DNA from: Prostheceraeus crozeri
Lineage: Eukaryota > Platyhelminthes > Polycladida > Euryleptidae
Direction of reading: 5' to 3'
Length of the DNA: 64,000 nucleotides
Assembly: GCA_907163375.1 (NCBI GenBank)
Contig: CAJQUW010016138.1
Coordinates: forward strand, 248,001 to 312,000
Below, in pieces: positions 19,397 through 28,227 of this stretch; position 1 is the first letter of the stretch; every line of letters starts with the position of its first letter. The notes below the pieces were generated by a model that saw only the letters and a program-made list of their open reading frames with translations, was not told where the DNA came from and did no database searches. Position numbers and translations under genes: made by a program.

Positions 19397-19518
19397 ACAG
19401 GGATGAGAAAAAGAATGAGACATTTCCAAAGCCAGAGCCAGTTCCTGATGATGGAACATGGGAATCCATGGGTATGTCAGCTATGGATTTGTATTGTCTA
19501 AGTAAATTTATCAATTGA
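19393..19518 (+). CDS. 41-residue ORF overlapping its neighbour
   Basis: It begins MNRDEKKNETFPKPEPVPDD and ends SAMDLYCLSKFIN. The start overlaps the previous stop by 4 bases, and another ATG overlaps its own stop (TGATG). No family is recognised. Confidence 0.3.
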   Translation: MNRDEKKNETFPKPEPVPDDGTWESMGMSAMDLYCLSKFIN

Positions 19519-19533
19519 TGGCGACTTAGATGA

Positions 19534-19898
19534 ATGGATCACAAATCTTGTTATCTGAAATATTTAGATTGTTTCATAGCGATGTTTTATTTCGTCGACG
19601 CGATGAGGGAATGGATATCAAAGAATTTCAACTTCACGTTTGATGAAGTGCATGAGAATGTGAATTATGTGGTTACAATGAAGGATTTGAATCAGTTGTG
19701 TTTTTGGAGAGTGTCAATACCCTTTCTCGTATGTTGCTTACCTCGGATTTGTTTGATGCGGGACTGTTGGAACCAACTGTAGCTGTTCAGTTTCTGAAAG
19801 ATGCAGCGCTGGATCAGTTAAAAAGAACAGATTGCTATCTCCATAACTACCTGACTCAATCAACAATGACGGTCAATCGATCGTTTGATTTGGTGTAA
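19534..19898 (+). pseudogene. hypothetical protein, probably one gene with a frame change
   Basis: The frame from 19534 (DAMREWISKNFNFTFDEV, VNYVVTMKDLNQL) and the frame from 19698 (LLEPTVAVQFLKDAALDQLK) overlap near 19700 and look like two halves of one helical protein. A single-base change would account for this. No family is recognised. Confidence 0.35.
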
Positions 19899-19928
19899 GA
19901 GAGCAGGTATAATCATTTCAAGTAAAAA

Positions 19929-20258
19929 ATGGCTCCTCGTCGTCACTCTGTGACTGATGCTTATCTTGTGAATTCACAGCGCAAAATGAAATACACACGA
20001 TGTATTTTCTGCAGAGATGTGTTTGCAACGGACAAGTTAGCAGCGCATGTTCGAGGTGTACACAACAACATTCCCAATGAAAGTTTGGGATCAAAACACA
20101 GTAAAACAATTGAACAGTATGTCTTCATCTGTCTTGCTGATGGTGCAACATATTCCTATAGACAGCCTAAAGCAGAAGTCAAAGACTTTGTGGCTCTACA
20201 TGCTTCACACATACCAGAGAGGAAAAACGAATGTCAATCGAAGAGCAGGAGAAATTGA
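19929..20258 (+). CDS. zinc-finger protein, N-terminal part
   Basis: The ORF carries a C2H2-type finger, CIFCRDVFATDKLAAHVRGV followed by His, spanning about residues 25-46. The rest is charged, with HSKTIEQYVFICLADGATYS, and ends in Lys/Arg. It probably binds nucleic acid. The downstream frame (20231 on) looks like the continuation after a frame change near 20225, so the ORF end here may not be native. Confidence 0.5.
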   Translation: MAPRRHSVTDAYLVNSQRKMKYTRCIFCRDVFATDKLAAHVRGVHNNIPNESLGSKHSKTIEQYVFICLADGATYSYRQPKAEVKDFVALHASHIPERKNECQSKSRRN

Positions 20259-21410
20259 AAGATCTGTTTGACAGGGAAATACCAGATGATGGAACATCTT
20301 CTCCAAATTTACTTCCAACAGCACTTACACCCACAGGAGCTCCACCAAATGCTCGTGTACCACGTCGTTCTCCGTCACGTCCTCAGTCATCCTCTCAGCC
20401 ACTTCCAGGCCCATCTCGTGGACATTATGTGGATTTGGATTTTGATTCAGATGATTATCGAGAAATGGGAGAGACTCCAACTCCCAGCTGCAAATATTCC
20501 AACGCATGTTCCAACACCAACTGATTTGCCTGATGGCACACCAAAAGAATAGTTCATTGATCAAACTGTCTGTAATCTTGCACAGGACTATCAAGACCAG
20601 CCGTTTCAAGCTGTGGAACCGATTGAAGTAAATGAACACCCACAAGTGATAGATGCACTCGCTCAAGCAACAAACGAATTGGAATCTTCAGTTCCAAGCG
20701 TGAATTCTGCTTTCAATGACATCATATCAATCACTGATCGTGATCCACCTGTACTGCTTCAGTCACAGAGTGTGAGAGGAATTACTCCAGGAGAGAAGGA
20801 GGAAGTGAATCTACCTGTGGAAAACATGTTTTTGTACAACACATCTCAGGATGGGCTACAACCACATATGGTTGACGCCTATACATATTAATATCAACCT
20901 TTCCTAAATGCAAGTCTCTATCAATCAACACCACCTCTGGTAGAAATCAATCATCAGGGTGTGCAAGCAAATCCAGAGATGGCAACGACTGGAACGGAAG
21001 CAGCAGCACCGTCTGAAGCGTCGATGGGTGTTGGAACTGAGAATCCATTTCAGGCAAGTACAGGAACTCAATACTCGCCACGTCTGGAAGCTCAATCTCC
21101 AGCATCAGAAAACAGTTATGATTACATTCATTCACTCAATACAATGAAGAATACACTCATCTATCAGCTCATGAATGACAACATCAAACTACAGGAGAGA
21201 CAACTTGAGTCAAGGAAACGTGGTTTACGAGCTTTGGAAAATTCTCTTGATGTGACTGCAGGAACACTAGATGGAAAAGATGGTGACTATGCAGTTGAAA
21301 CAATTGAGAGTTTGCGTGAACTCCTATCAATCAAAGAACGCTATATTGTTCACTTGATTAATGAAAATGCACATGATTACTCTAGACATGAAGGCTTGTT
21401 ACTTTTGTGA
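20231..21410 (+). pseudogene. Ser/Pro-rich and coiled-coil continuation of the zinc-finger gene
   Basis: Frame 20231-20524 is Pro/Ser-rich (RVPRRSPSRPQSSSQPLPG) then acidic. From about 20490 a second frame runs to 21410, interrupted by TAG (about 20550) and TAA (about 20889). Its C-terminal third is helical with heptads (YQLMNDNIKLQERQLESRK, LRELLSIKERYIVHLINENA), probably an oligomerising coiled coil. Together with 19929-20258 it would encode about 490 residues: zinc finger, disordered linker, coiled coil. The function is not known. Confidence 0.4.
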
Positions 21411-21442
21411 CAAAGAATACATTGATGTAAGTACTTGGAAAA

Positions 21443-21757
21443 TTGTGTTTTTACAAAATGATCATGAAGGGTGGAATTAAAGGCAGAATGAGAGCACATC
21501 ATGATGGTCGAGAGGTGATGATAAAGATGCGAAACAATGGCAAAACTAAATTGACATTTACACAGCGTGAATTTATTCAATCCTATCGTGGAATTTTAAG
21601 GAAATTTCCTAGGCCACAGCCACCAACACGTCCCTATCTATCAAAGAAGCACAAGTTTCAAATTAAGAATCTTCCATTTGCTCAGGCCTTTGCAATGGCC
21701 TACAATGACAATCCATCTGCTTTTGACGAGGCAGTCATGGGCATTGGTAATCACTAA
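21443..21757 (+). CDS. basic hypothetical protein
   Basis: This is an intact 104-codon ORF. The first ATG may be upstream of the native one, since MKGGIKGRMRAHHDGREVM looks a better start. It is rich in Lys and Arg, with a Pro-rich loop (FPRPQPPTRPYLSKKHKF) and a helical end (AQAFAMAYNDNPSAFDEAVM). No family is recognised. It precedes a membrane protein with a 15-bp gap. Confidence 0.4.
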   Translation: MCFYKMIMKGGIKGRMRAHHDGREVMIKMRNNGKTKLTFTQREFIQSYRGILRKFPRPQPPTRPYLSKKHKFQIKNLPFAQAFAMAYNDNPSAFDEAVMGIGNH

Positions 21758-21771
21758 GTATAACTCGTTCA

Positions 21772-22083
21772 TTGTATGAACCAAACATGACAACACCACA
21801 AACTATTCTAAACGCAACTGATCCTGCAGAAGTAGCATGTCAATTCTTGAAAGATATGAAAATTTTCCCATCTTTTCGTGAAATAGTCATGCAAATAGTG
21901 GTTTTGCTGATGTCTTTCATGATGAGTGGATTGACAGGACACAAATTATTGAAGAAAAGACAGAAACCAAGGGGATATTATCAAATGCTCAATTTACCAT
22001 CTCACAATACAGAGAGCAGAGATGGCATGTCAATTCCCGATGAATTTGATAATGCAAACGTCTGTGTAAAATGGGGACGATAA
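21772..22083 (+). CDS. single-pass membrane protein candidate
   Basis: This 103-codon ORF has one hydrophobic segment (about residues 37-56, IVMQIVVLLMSFMMSGLTG) followed by a basic stretch (HKLLKKRQKPRG), so the C-terminal half would face the cytoplasm or virion interior. No family is recognised. Small membrane proteins next to capsid genes are common in midsize DNA viruses. Confidence 0.4.
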   Translation: MYEPNMTTPQTILNATDPAEVACQFLKDMKIFPSFREIVMQIVVLLMSFMMSGLTGHKLLKKRQKPRGYYQMLNLPSHNTESRDGMSIPDEFDNANVCVKWGR

Positions 22084-22127
22084 TTCAACTATATAAGTGT
22101 AATCATTGAGATGAATGTATTTCAATC

Positions 22128-22274
22128 ATGAAGCGAGGTATGCACAAGCGAAAAGTTATTATTGATGATGACTTTGTTCAGTCAGCTGCACTAAAAGTAC
22201 CATGTCGTACAAATAAGCGACTTCCGACATCATCAACATCTTGTGAGCGGGGATTTTACACAAGTTCCCTCTAG
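22128..22274 (+). CDS. 48-residue basic ORF
   Basis: It begins MKRGMHKRKVIIDDDFVQSA and continues with Lys/Arg/Ser-rich sequence to TSSL. It is intact and unrecognised, and resembles the other tiny basic ORFs in composition. Behind it, 22275-22578 is degenerate with several stops. Confidence 0.3.
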   Translation: MKRGMHKRKVIIDDDFVQSAALKVPCRTNKRLPTSSTSCERGFYTSSL

Positions 22275-22578
22275 TGTAATGAGTCTGTTGATTTCAAAGA
22301 CAAACTGCCGCTTGCATTACCACATTAAAGAATTTCCGACACCAAGTTAGGGCAGGCAAGAAAGGACATTCCCAATTTTGCACCGACTCGTCTTGATGTA
22401 AATTATTAAATTGTTGGCCGAAATCGTTAACAAATTGGCGAAAGAAGGCAAAGGAAGCGAAGTTGGTTTTCAATACGGGATTGTACGTGGTATGGCATAA
22501 GTTCTGACATGTAAGGACGGTTTAAGATAATATAGCGCACGGTTTAAGATCAATTGCGATGTCGAACATAATCTCAGA

Positions 22579-22911
22579 TTGCTAGAGATACAGGTTGAAG
22601 AGCTATACCGACAGAGTTTCAGTGATCAGCTGGAATCGGCAATTCACTCCAGCATGCATCCAAATGCACAGCCAGGCATTTATGTCAAGATTACAGAAAA
22701 TGACGTAGGAATCTTCTACAAGTCCAGTGATACAGACAGCACATTCACAAAAATGCACTTGAGTCAAATGAACAGCATGGTTGAGAGAATGAAGAGTAGC
22801 CAAGGAGATTATGTTGATGACTATGTTTGTGCTGAGTGCTCGCTGCGAGTTACAGGACTATACCCAAATGATAGAAAGCGAACATTCAAGCTGTGCTTTA
22901 ACACCCCATAG
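22579..22911 (+). CDS. hypothetical protein upstream of the broken capsid-region gene
   Basis: This is a 110-codon ORF with an alternating strand pattern in GIYVKITENDVGIFYKSSD, then a helix (LSQMNSMVERMKSS) and a CAEC motif. The strand-plus-helix layout weakly recalls small ssDNA-binding folds, but I see no diagnostic residues. No family is assigned. The TAG at its end may be a mutation, as coding-like sequence continues. Confidence 0.3.
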   Translation: MLEIQVEELYRQSFSDQLESAIHSSMHPNAQPGIYVKITENDVGIFYKSSDTDSTFTKMHLSQMNSMVERMKSSQGDYVDDYVCAECSLRVTGLYPNDRKRTFKLCFNTP

Positions 22912-24472
22912 ATTCGTCTGATTCATTGGAATAATTCCACAAGCAGATTATCATCAGATTGTGGGAAACAGGGAGGAGGTGGTAATGATGCAGCCATCAT
23001 GCAGAAGATGCTACACAATCAGGAACCTGGCCAGAATGTGATATCATGGATGGATCCAAATCGCACATTGAGAAAATTGCACCATTGTTGTTGGTGTCAC
23101 CGTTGTTGGTGAGACATAGAAGATTCAATTATGACTGGCACTACAACACCTATCATTTCAGGAAAGCCGACAAAAGCGATGAAGCATGCATCTTCCACCC
23201 CAGAGCTGTTCCCATGATTGATACCACACCTCAGAAGATTCTCATTCCCCTGAATTTAAACAGCATGTACATCAACGATCGCACACTCGCTACTTCCATG
23301 TTCAGCTTCAAAGAAGAATGAAGAAAGAGCGAATACGTCTCGCTACAGAGTGGTCACATGCACAGGAAGGAAAGGAAGTGCTGAAGCATGCATCAATGAT
23401 GGTAATTGATACATGCAATCAGGATTCTAAACTCTTCAAGATATACACTCCATTGAGAACTATTGGGCTTATCACATACTCTTCCATCAACATGTTTCAC
23501 TTGAAACACCATGTCAGTGCCATTTTGCATCATTATAACATCAAAATTAAGAGTCCGATCTCATGAACAGGTCCCTCAAATGTCTACACAGTTCAAGAAT
23601 CAGTTCAGGAACTCAATCACAGCACACCTCATGAAGGCCTCTTCTGGGTGCAGCTCACACTCACCAAGCACTTCCAAGGCTGGAGTTTCAAATCAGGACA
23701 GGATGCTATCTCACATTTGATGAGAACCGCACTCAATTTCTTCGAAGATTTAGTGTTGAGTACCACAATGAACATCTGAAGATCAATCCAAAGTGGTGCA
23801 CACATCCCTACATCTACCATGAACCAACAAAAATCTTTCCTGAAACCATCATGCATCTGTATGCGTTTCATGACTATCATCTTGAGAACATTGAGCAGTA
23901 CACAACACCCACTGCACAATCTCTCAACCTTGCATTTCGTGGAAAATCAATGTAACCAGATTCTCAAGAAATTCAATCAACGAAAAGATCCTCATTCTTT
24001 GGTCAGCATCTACAACAGTGTTCTCACCAAGAAGAAGAAAAAGAAAGAACTTGTTCCACCTGCCAAGCCACCACCACCACCTTTCTACTAAGGTGTGCTG
24101 GACACAGCCAGCAAAAATGAAACTTTGAAAATACACGTCACTGACGTGCTGTATGAGATGCTTGTTGGTCAACAGGATTTTTTGAGAAAATACAGACTTG
24201 CATACAACAAGATGATTAGAGAGCTGTACATTGCTAAACCAGCTACATCATGGGTCTGGGAGTGGGAGCGCTACATGAATGCAATGGTCTATCTTCCCAA
24301 AATGGAAAACGAGGAGGAATTACTCGATATCACACCGATGACAATCGACTCAGTATTTGATGAATTCGATGACGATGGACCAATCAAGAGAATCATTACC
24401 AAGATTGATCTCAAAGTAAGCGACAAGAAAAATGATGATCCTCCAAAGGACAGAAGTGTTCTGCTCTGGTAA
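22912..24472 (+). pseudogene. large broken gene, position of a possible major capsid gene
   Basis: Coding-like pieces switch frame at least four times: about 23150-23321 (RAVPMIDTTPQKILIPLNLN), 23318-23566, about 23565-23780 (EGLFWVQLTLTKHFQGWSF), 23780-23955 (PYIYHEPTKIFPETIMHLYA) and 24095-24472 (acidic C-terminus). The total is about 1.5-1.9 kb, immediately before the penton-like gene if the LINE insertion is ignored. In Polintons and adintoviruses a major capsid gene of about this size often neighbours the penton gene, so that is a candidate identity by position only. I see no diagnostic jelly-roll motif. Confidence 0.3.
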
Positions 24473-24481
24473 GGAGAGGGG

Positions 24482-24646
24482 ATGAATGCTTTTGGACAGA
24501 AGGAACTTCTAACCTGTGGGCTGAATCGCCATGAGAAGTCTATGTTTCATCTCGTGAATGGACTGATCATTTGTGCTCGTTCCAGTCTTGATCCAAGTCT
24601 TGATCATGAACGCTCCGCCTATGTGAAATATCTGCATAGTGAGTAG
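24482..24646 (+). CDS. 55-codon hypothetical ORF
   Basis: It begins MNAFGQKELLTCGLNRHEKS, then helical FHLVNGLIICARSSLD. It stops at TAG (24644-24646), and coding-like sequence in the same frame continues to about 24760, where the LINE begins. It may be the beginning of a gene interrupted by the LINE. Confidence 0.3.
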   Translation: MNAFGQKELLTCGLNRHEKSMFHLVNGLIICARSSLDPSLDHERSAYVKYLHSE

Positions 24647-24767
24647 CAGCAAAATATTTTTGATGTCTCCATCTGTCAAATGGATGCAAGCAAGCCGCTG
24701 CTTTACATGCACTGTCACCGAATAAAGCCACTGAATGAATACAGCATCATCATCAAGAAACAGGGAA

Positions 24768-25400
24768 TAGAATAGAATGTATATATTTCATAATCACAAT
24801 CGAAATCATTGTCAGGCATAGTGGACAAACCTCAAATGTAGACAAACTGTAAAATGCAAAATATGACACAAAAGTGCACACATGGTTGTGCCATGAAGGC
24901 ATAATCAAAGTTAAACTGAAGACAGAAGTCAGCATACAAGTATTGTAAATAAATATCGGGATGACAAACTATGAAATGAAGTAACCGTTAGCAAACATAG
25001 TCGACATAGGGAAAAAGGAATTTCGCCGACGAGCAGAAAGACATTGGGGCTGAATAAACCGCTCAGGTCGAATAGAAGATCTCTTAGGACACAAATCATG
25101 CAGTGGGTGTAATGCATCTGTGTGAATCATACGCAGAAGATTCAGAGATGCATTTTCACGTCTTTTGCGAATGTCCGGGAAACTGTCGCACGAACAGTGT
25201 GAATCGCCACAGACAATAAAGTGAGCTCGTCGTTGCAACTTTTTCAGCACTTCCTGATTCTTTGACAGCGTACCTATCAGTAACGGGGAGCAGTATTCCA
25301 TTATCGAAAGAACAAGACCATAGTATATTTTAACCAAAGAGGACTTATCTAAGAAGGGTTTCAGGACACGTAAAGCTTACAATCGACGAGATGCAGATCT
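24768..25400 (-). mobile_element. 5'-truncated LINE 3' end
   Basis: On minus it encodes the C-terminus of a non-LTR reverse transcriptase (24969-25337: MEYCSPLLIGTLSKNQEVLK, LQRRAHFIVCGD, ending ARRRNSFFP). The 3' end at 24768 reads CATTCTATTCTATTCC, an ATTCT-type tail like that of the LINE ending at about 50310, so they may be one family. The right boundary is approximate. It splits the region between 24482 and the penton-like gene and so is younger than the host element. Confidence 0.7.
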
Positions 25401-25432
25401 GTAGACTGAATTGAGAAAGAATTCAACCAAAC

Positions 25433-25939
25433 ATGAAATTTGGAACGAATTTTCAGAACATTGTGATTCCACGAGGCACTTACACAATTAATGGAATTGT
25501 GAAAAAACTGAATTTCGAATTGACTGATTGGAGCAGAGACATCAAAATCACTCTTGATCAGGAAAAGTTTCTACACTTCAAGACAGGAGACAATGTCTGT
25601 CTGAATCTAGGATCTGATTTCTTCACTCGTCTGAATCTGAATCAAGCGTACTTTGGTCCCAATTCAACTGTTGTGACGAGTTACCCAATCAGCATCATAC
25701 CAAACTCATATAATATCATTATTTATTGCAATATTGTGTGTGAGAGCACTGTAGGTGGTGCTCCTGAACGCATTTTGAAAATTGTTCCCATTGAAACAAA
25801 TGCACAATTTTGTGACATTATCAGTACCGGTAATGAAATCATCAGTGTGGATTACTATCCCCTGCTCACACGCAACATTGGTAAAATTGAAATAAGTTTT
25901 CGCAGTGATGATGGTGACTTCATCGTGATCGAAAAGTGA
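25433..25939 (+). CDS. penton-like single jelly-roll minor capsid protein
   Basis: This intact 168-codon ORF matches the pattern of Polinton/adintovirus penton homologues. An N-terminal GTYTINGIVKKLNFEL region precedes strand-rich sequence. The conserved core is IIIYCNIVCESTVGGAPERI then LKIVPI, corresponding to the typical lyVYcDlve...VGd...LLr-vPv block, and the end ISVDYYPLLTRNIGKIEISF with SDDGDF corresponds to Y-pl---f--IeI-irdd-G. It would form the pentameric vertex capsomer. The length is close to family members. It is the best-preserved structural gene in the element. The identification rests on recalled family patterns, not a search. Confidence 0.6.
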   Translation: MKFGTNFQNIVIPRGTYTINGIVKKLNFELTDWSRDIKITLDQEKFLHFKTGDNVCLNLGSDFFTRLNLNQAYFGPNSTVVTSYPISIIPNSYNIIIYCNIVCESTVGGAPERILKIVPIETNAQFCDIISTGNEIISVDYYPLLTRNIGKIEISFRSDDGDFIVIEK

Positions 25940-26021
25940 CTCTGCGAACACTCACAAAGAACCTTTACCAGCGGGTGGTTGGAGCATTGACAACAGATAA
26001 TGGAAGAACGAAAATGAAAGT

Positions 26022-26261
26022 TTGGGGAGAATGTACTTTGTTCAGCTGATTATGAAGCGAAACTACATCAACACCTACAAGCTCAGAGCACTGAAGCACA
26101 AGGCACTGAACATCAAGTTGCATCGATATTGGAAGAAACAGTTTTCTGATAAGCATTTTGACTATCATGATGTCAACACACAACCGAAAGGACTAAAGTT
26201 CTCTCTGATGAACAGAGTTGGAAAGAGCATCTTGGACGGAGAAGGACGGTCCTATCGCTAA
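26022..26261 (+). CDS. basic hypothetical protein
   Basis: This 79-codon ORF is rich in Lys, Arg, His and Tyr (KRNYINTYKLRALKHKALN, LHRYWKKQF) and ends DGEGRSYR. The native start may be the internal MKRNYIN. It follows the penton-like gene. No family is recognised. Confidence 0.35.
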   Translation: MGRMYFVQLIMKRNYINTYKLRALKHKALNIKLHRYWKKQFSDKHFDYHDVNTQPKGLKFSLMNRVGKSILDGEGRSYR

Positions 26262-27279
26262 ACATTTTGCAAGGAACCAAACAATTTTGATCGGGGAAAT
26301 GATCGTGCGGTCAATGTCTATCAGCTCCGTCGAAGTCGCTGCAATCCCATCCTGTACAACGATTAAATCCTCTTGACTACTACTCCATTCCCTTCCTCCT
26401 CTCATCCATGGTAGTCAAGAAGTTCATACTCAAGGAGGGAGCGATTTATGAACAACTCAAAGGCATTCTGATGGAGATTGAACTTTACCTCTCCTGTAAA
26501 ACCGGGACGAATCTATCAGCGCAGCGCATCAGCACAGATTTCGAATGTCACAGGTACATATGGGAAAAGACAAGAATCATCACACAGCTCAACTCAAGCT
26601 GAAGAGTCTTGAGAGGAAAGTCATGAACTCACTTGAGTATACACAAGTCAATCGCTATGAGGATTTGCGTGCTCTTGATCACTCTGCAAGACCTGGAGAG
26701 TAAAAGCCATTAACCAAAGTCTGGAAAAAAAGATGGAGACGGTAACAGAGAAAAGAAGTATGGAAAGAAACTGTGGAATGAGGATCAACGCATCGCCAAA
26801 GCTTGTGGTAAGGATCAAGAAAGTTTCGCATGCTACAATTACATAAAATAAATCCACTATGAAGCATCAATTGAGATGAATCGTCTCAGTCACTTGTTTG
26901 AAGTGCTGGGAATTTAGTTTGGTGCACTTAATTCAAAATTCATAGAAAGCGTGTTTGAAGTTGAGAAGCGTGATACAAAGTACAATCAGCTTTTGAATCA
27001 CTTCAGTGCATTTGATGCAAATCGAACAGAGCTTCAATCTCAGCAGTCAACTGCAGAATTCTTTATTGGTCCTGATACAAAACAACATTCAATTCCTTCT
27101 GCTGTCAAGGCATGTGCACTGAACATCAGCGAAAGGAAGGCGTGACTGTAGAACGAGCAACCAGCTTCTTTGATGAGAAGCAGTTTCAAGTGAAAGGTGA
27201 TGGAAAATATCACTTTCACTACACTCAAAGAAACAATATCCTTAGGAAACACCAAAGACGTAGGGCAAGCCACAAGTAG
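26262..27279 (+). pseudogene. frame-broken coding region, unrecognised
   Basis: Open pieces occur at 26408-26602 (LKEGAIYEQLKGILMEIELY), about 26560-26700 (LKLKSLERKVMNSLEYTQVN), 26951-27145 (NQLLNHFSAFDANRTELQSQ) and about 27125-27279 (ERATSFFDEKQFQVKGDGKY, ending Arg-rich). The pieces switch frame, so one or two genes have decayed here. I recognise no motif. Confidence 0.3.
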
Positions 27280-27297
27280 ATCGCGAAACTGTGTGCT

Positions 27298-27621
27298 ATG
27301 TTCTTTTCAATAAATTCTCAGATTAAAAACCAAATCTCATCATTTACTGTGACACCACAAACAGTCCACTCATCAGTCCAATTTATGGTCCAAGCAATGG
27401 TGAAGGTATCTATGTACAATGGTGAGGAATCATCATCCACTGAGTCAGAGCCTGAGTCAGAGATACTGAATGACATTGTTCATCAGTATGACATCACCGA
27501 AAGTGAGGAGGAAAGTATTGATCAACTGATGGAAGGACTGAAACAGAAACTGAGATTCAGAATTATAGGCTGTACTCGTAATCGAGAAACGCACTCCCTT
27601 GAATTTCTGCAAATCCGTTAG
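27298..27621 (+). CDS. acidic hypothetical protein truncated at a PLE end
   Basis: The N-terminal 45 residues are Ser/Thr/Val-rich. The middle is an acidic Ser/Glu region (EESSSTESEPESEILNDIV, ITESEEESIDQLMEGLK), and the C-terminus is basic. The stop lies next to the PLE-like tail beginning near 27620, so the native end may be lost. No family is recognised. Confidence 0.35.
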   Translation: MFFSINSQIKNQISSFTVTPQTVHSSVQFMVQAMVKVSMYNGEESSSTESEPESEILNDIVHQYDITESEEESIDQLMEGLKQKLRFRIIGCTRNRETHSLEFLQIR

Positions 27622-27624
27622 TTA

Positions 27625-27790
27625 AAATAGTAAAGAAAAAACTAGCTTTTACTCGACGTTTCGGGTCCAGACCCTTCTTCATAGAGTTTAAAACAGGCGC
27701 ATATGACATGCTACTTGGACATATATATGTAAAAGCTGAATAAAAATCTATATGGCGCGACCTGTGTTCTCCTACAAGGTGTGTGGCTGG
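27625..27790 (-). mobile_element. PLE 3' terminal fragment with hammerhead-like motif
   Basis: On minus the sequence ATGAAGAAGGGTCTGGACCC followed by GAAACGTCGAG fits a hammerhead core with one mismatch in CUGANGA (ATGAAGA), a GGGTC/GACCC stem II, then GAAAC-GUC. PLE terminal repeats carry such ribozymes. No coding part is present. It lies inside the central element. Confidence 0.5.
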
Positions 27791-27969
27791 TTTCACCATG
27801 GTGGAATGTCAACTCCACAACTTGGTCGTGACAGTCAGGTAGGTGGTTTCAAATAGCCAACACTTGAAAAAATCAGTGAAATCAATCGTCTCCAAAACAG
27901 GTCGTCGAGTCTCAAACGCAGCAGTCAAGTGAGCACCACGACGCACTGTGACAAAGCGAACAACAACAT

Positions 27970-28227
27970 TTAAAGGGACTTGTCCTCCAAGGGTTGGTAA
28001 AACAGCACTGAAAAATCTGAATACAAACAAGGGAATTCTTGAGAAACTGGGTGTTGGACTGAAGAAGGTAGCTACTTGATTTCTCAAAACATCAGCGTCA
28101 TCGGCTGCAAACACTGCATCAGAAGAAGCTGATCAAGTTGTCAAAAGTGTCAAGAAAATTGCAACTCGAATTGCAACTCGAACAGCAAGCGCCATGAAGC
28201 CACTCTGCTCAATAGACTCAGGTTCCG
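27970..28227 (+). pseudogene. Lys/Ala-rich coding remnant
   Basis: On plus, KNLNTNKGILEKLGVGLKKV is followed after a stop by SASSAANTASEEADQVVKSV and a Lys/Arg/Thr-rich end. The composition (amphipathic, Gly/Lys/Ala-rich) recalls membrane-lytic or core peptides of adenovirus-like virions, but this is composition only. The region converges on PolB. Confidence 0.25.

Noticed and set aside
27809-28114. Minus-strand 101-residue ORF
   Set aside because: It is antisense to the Lys/Ala-rich plus-strand remnant, has no motif, and contains no PolB-like sequence.
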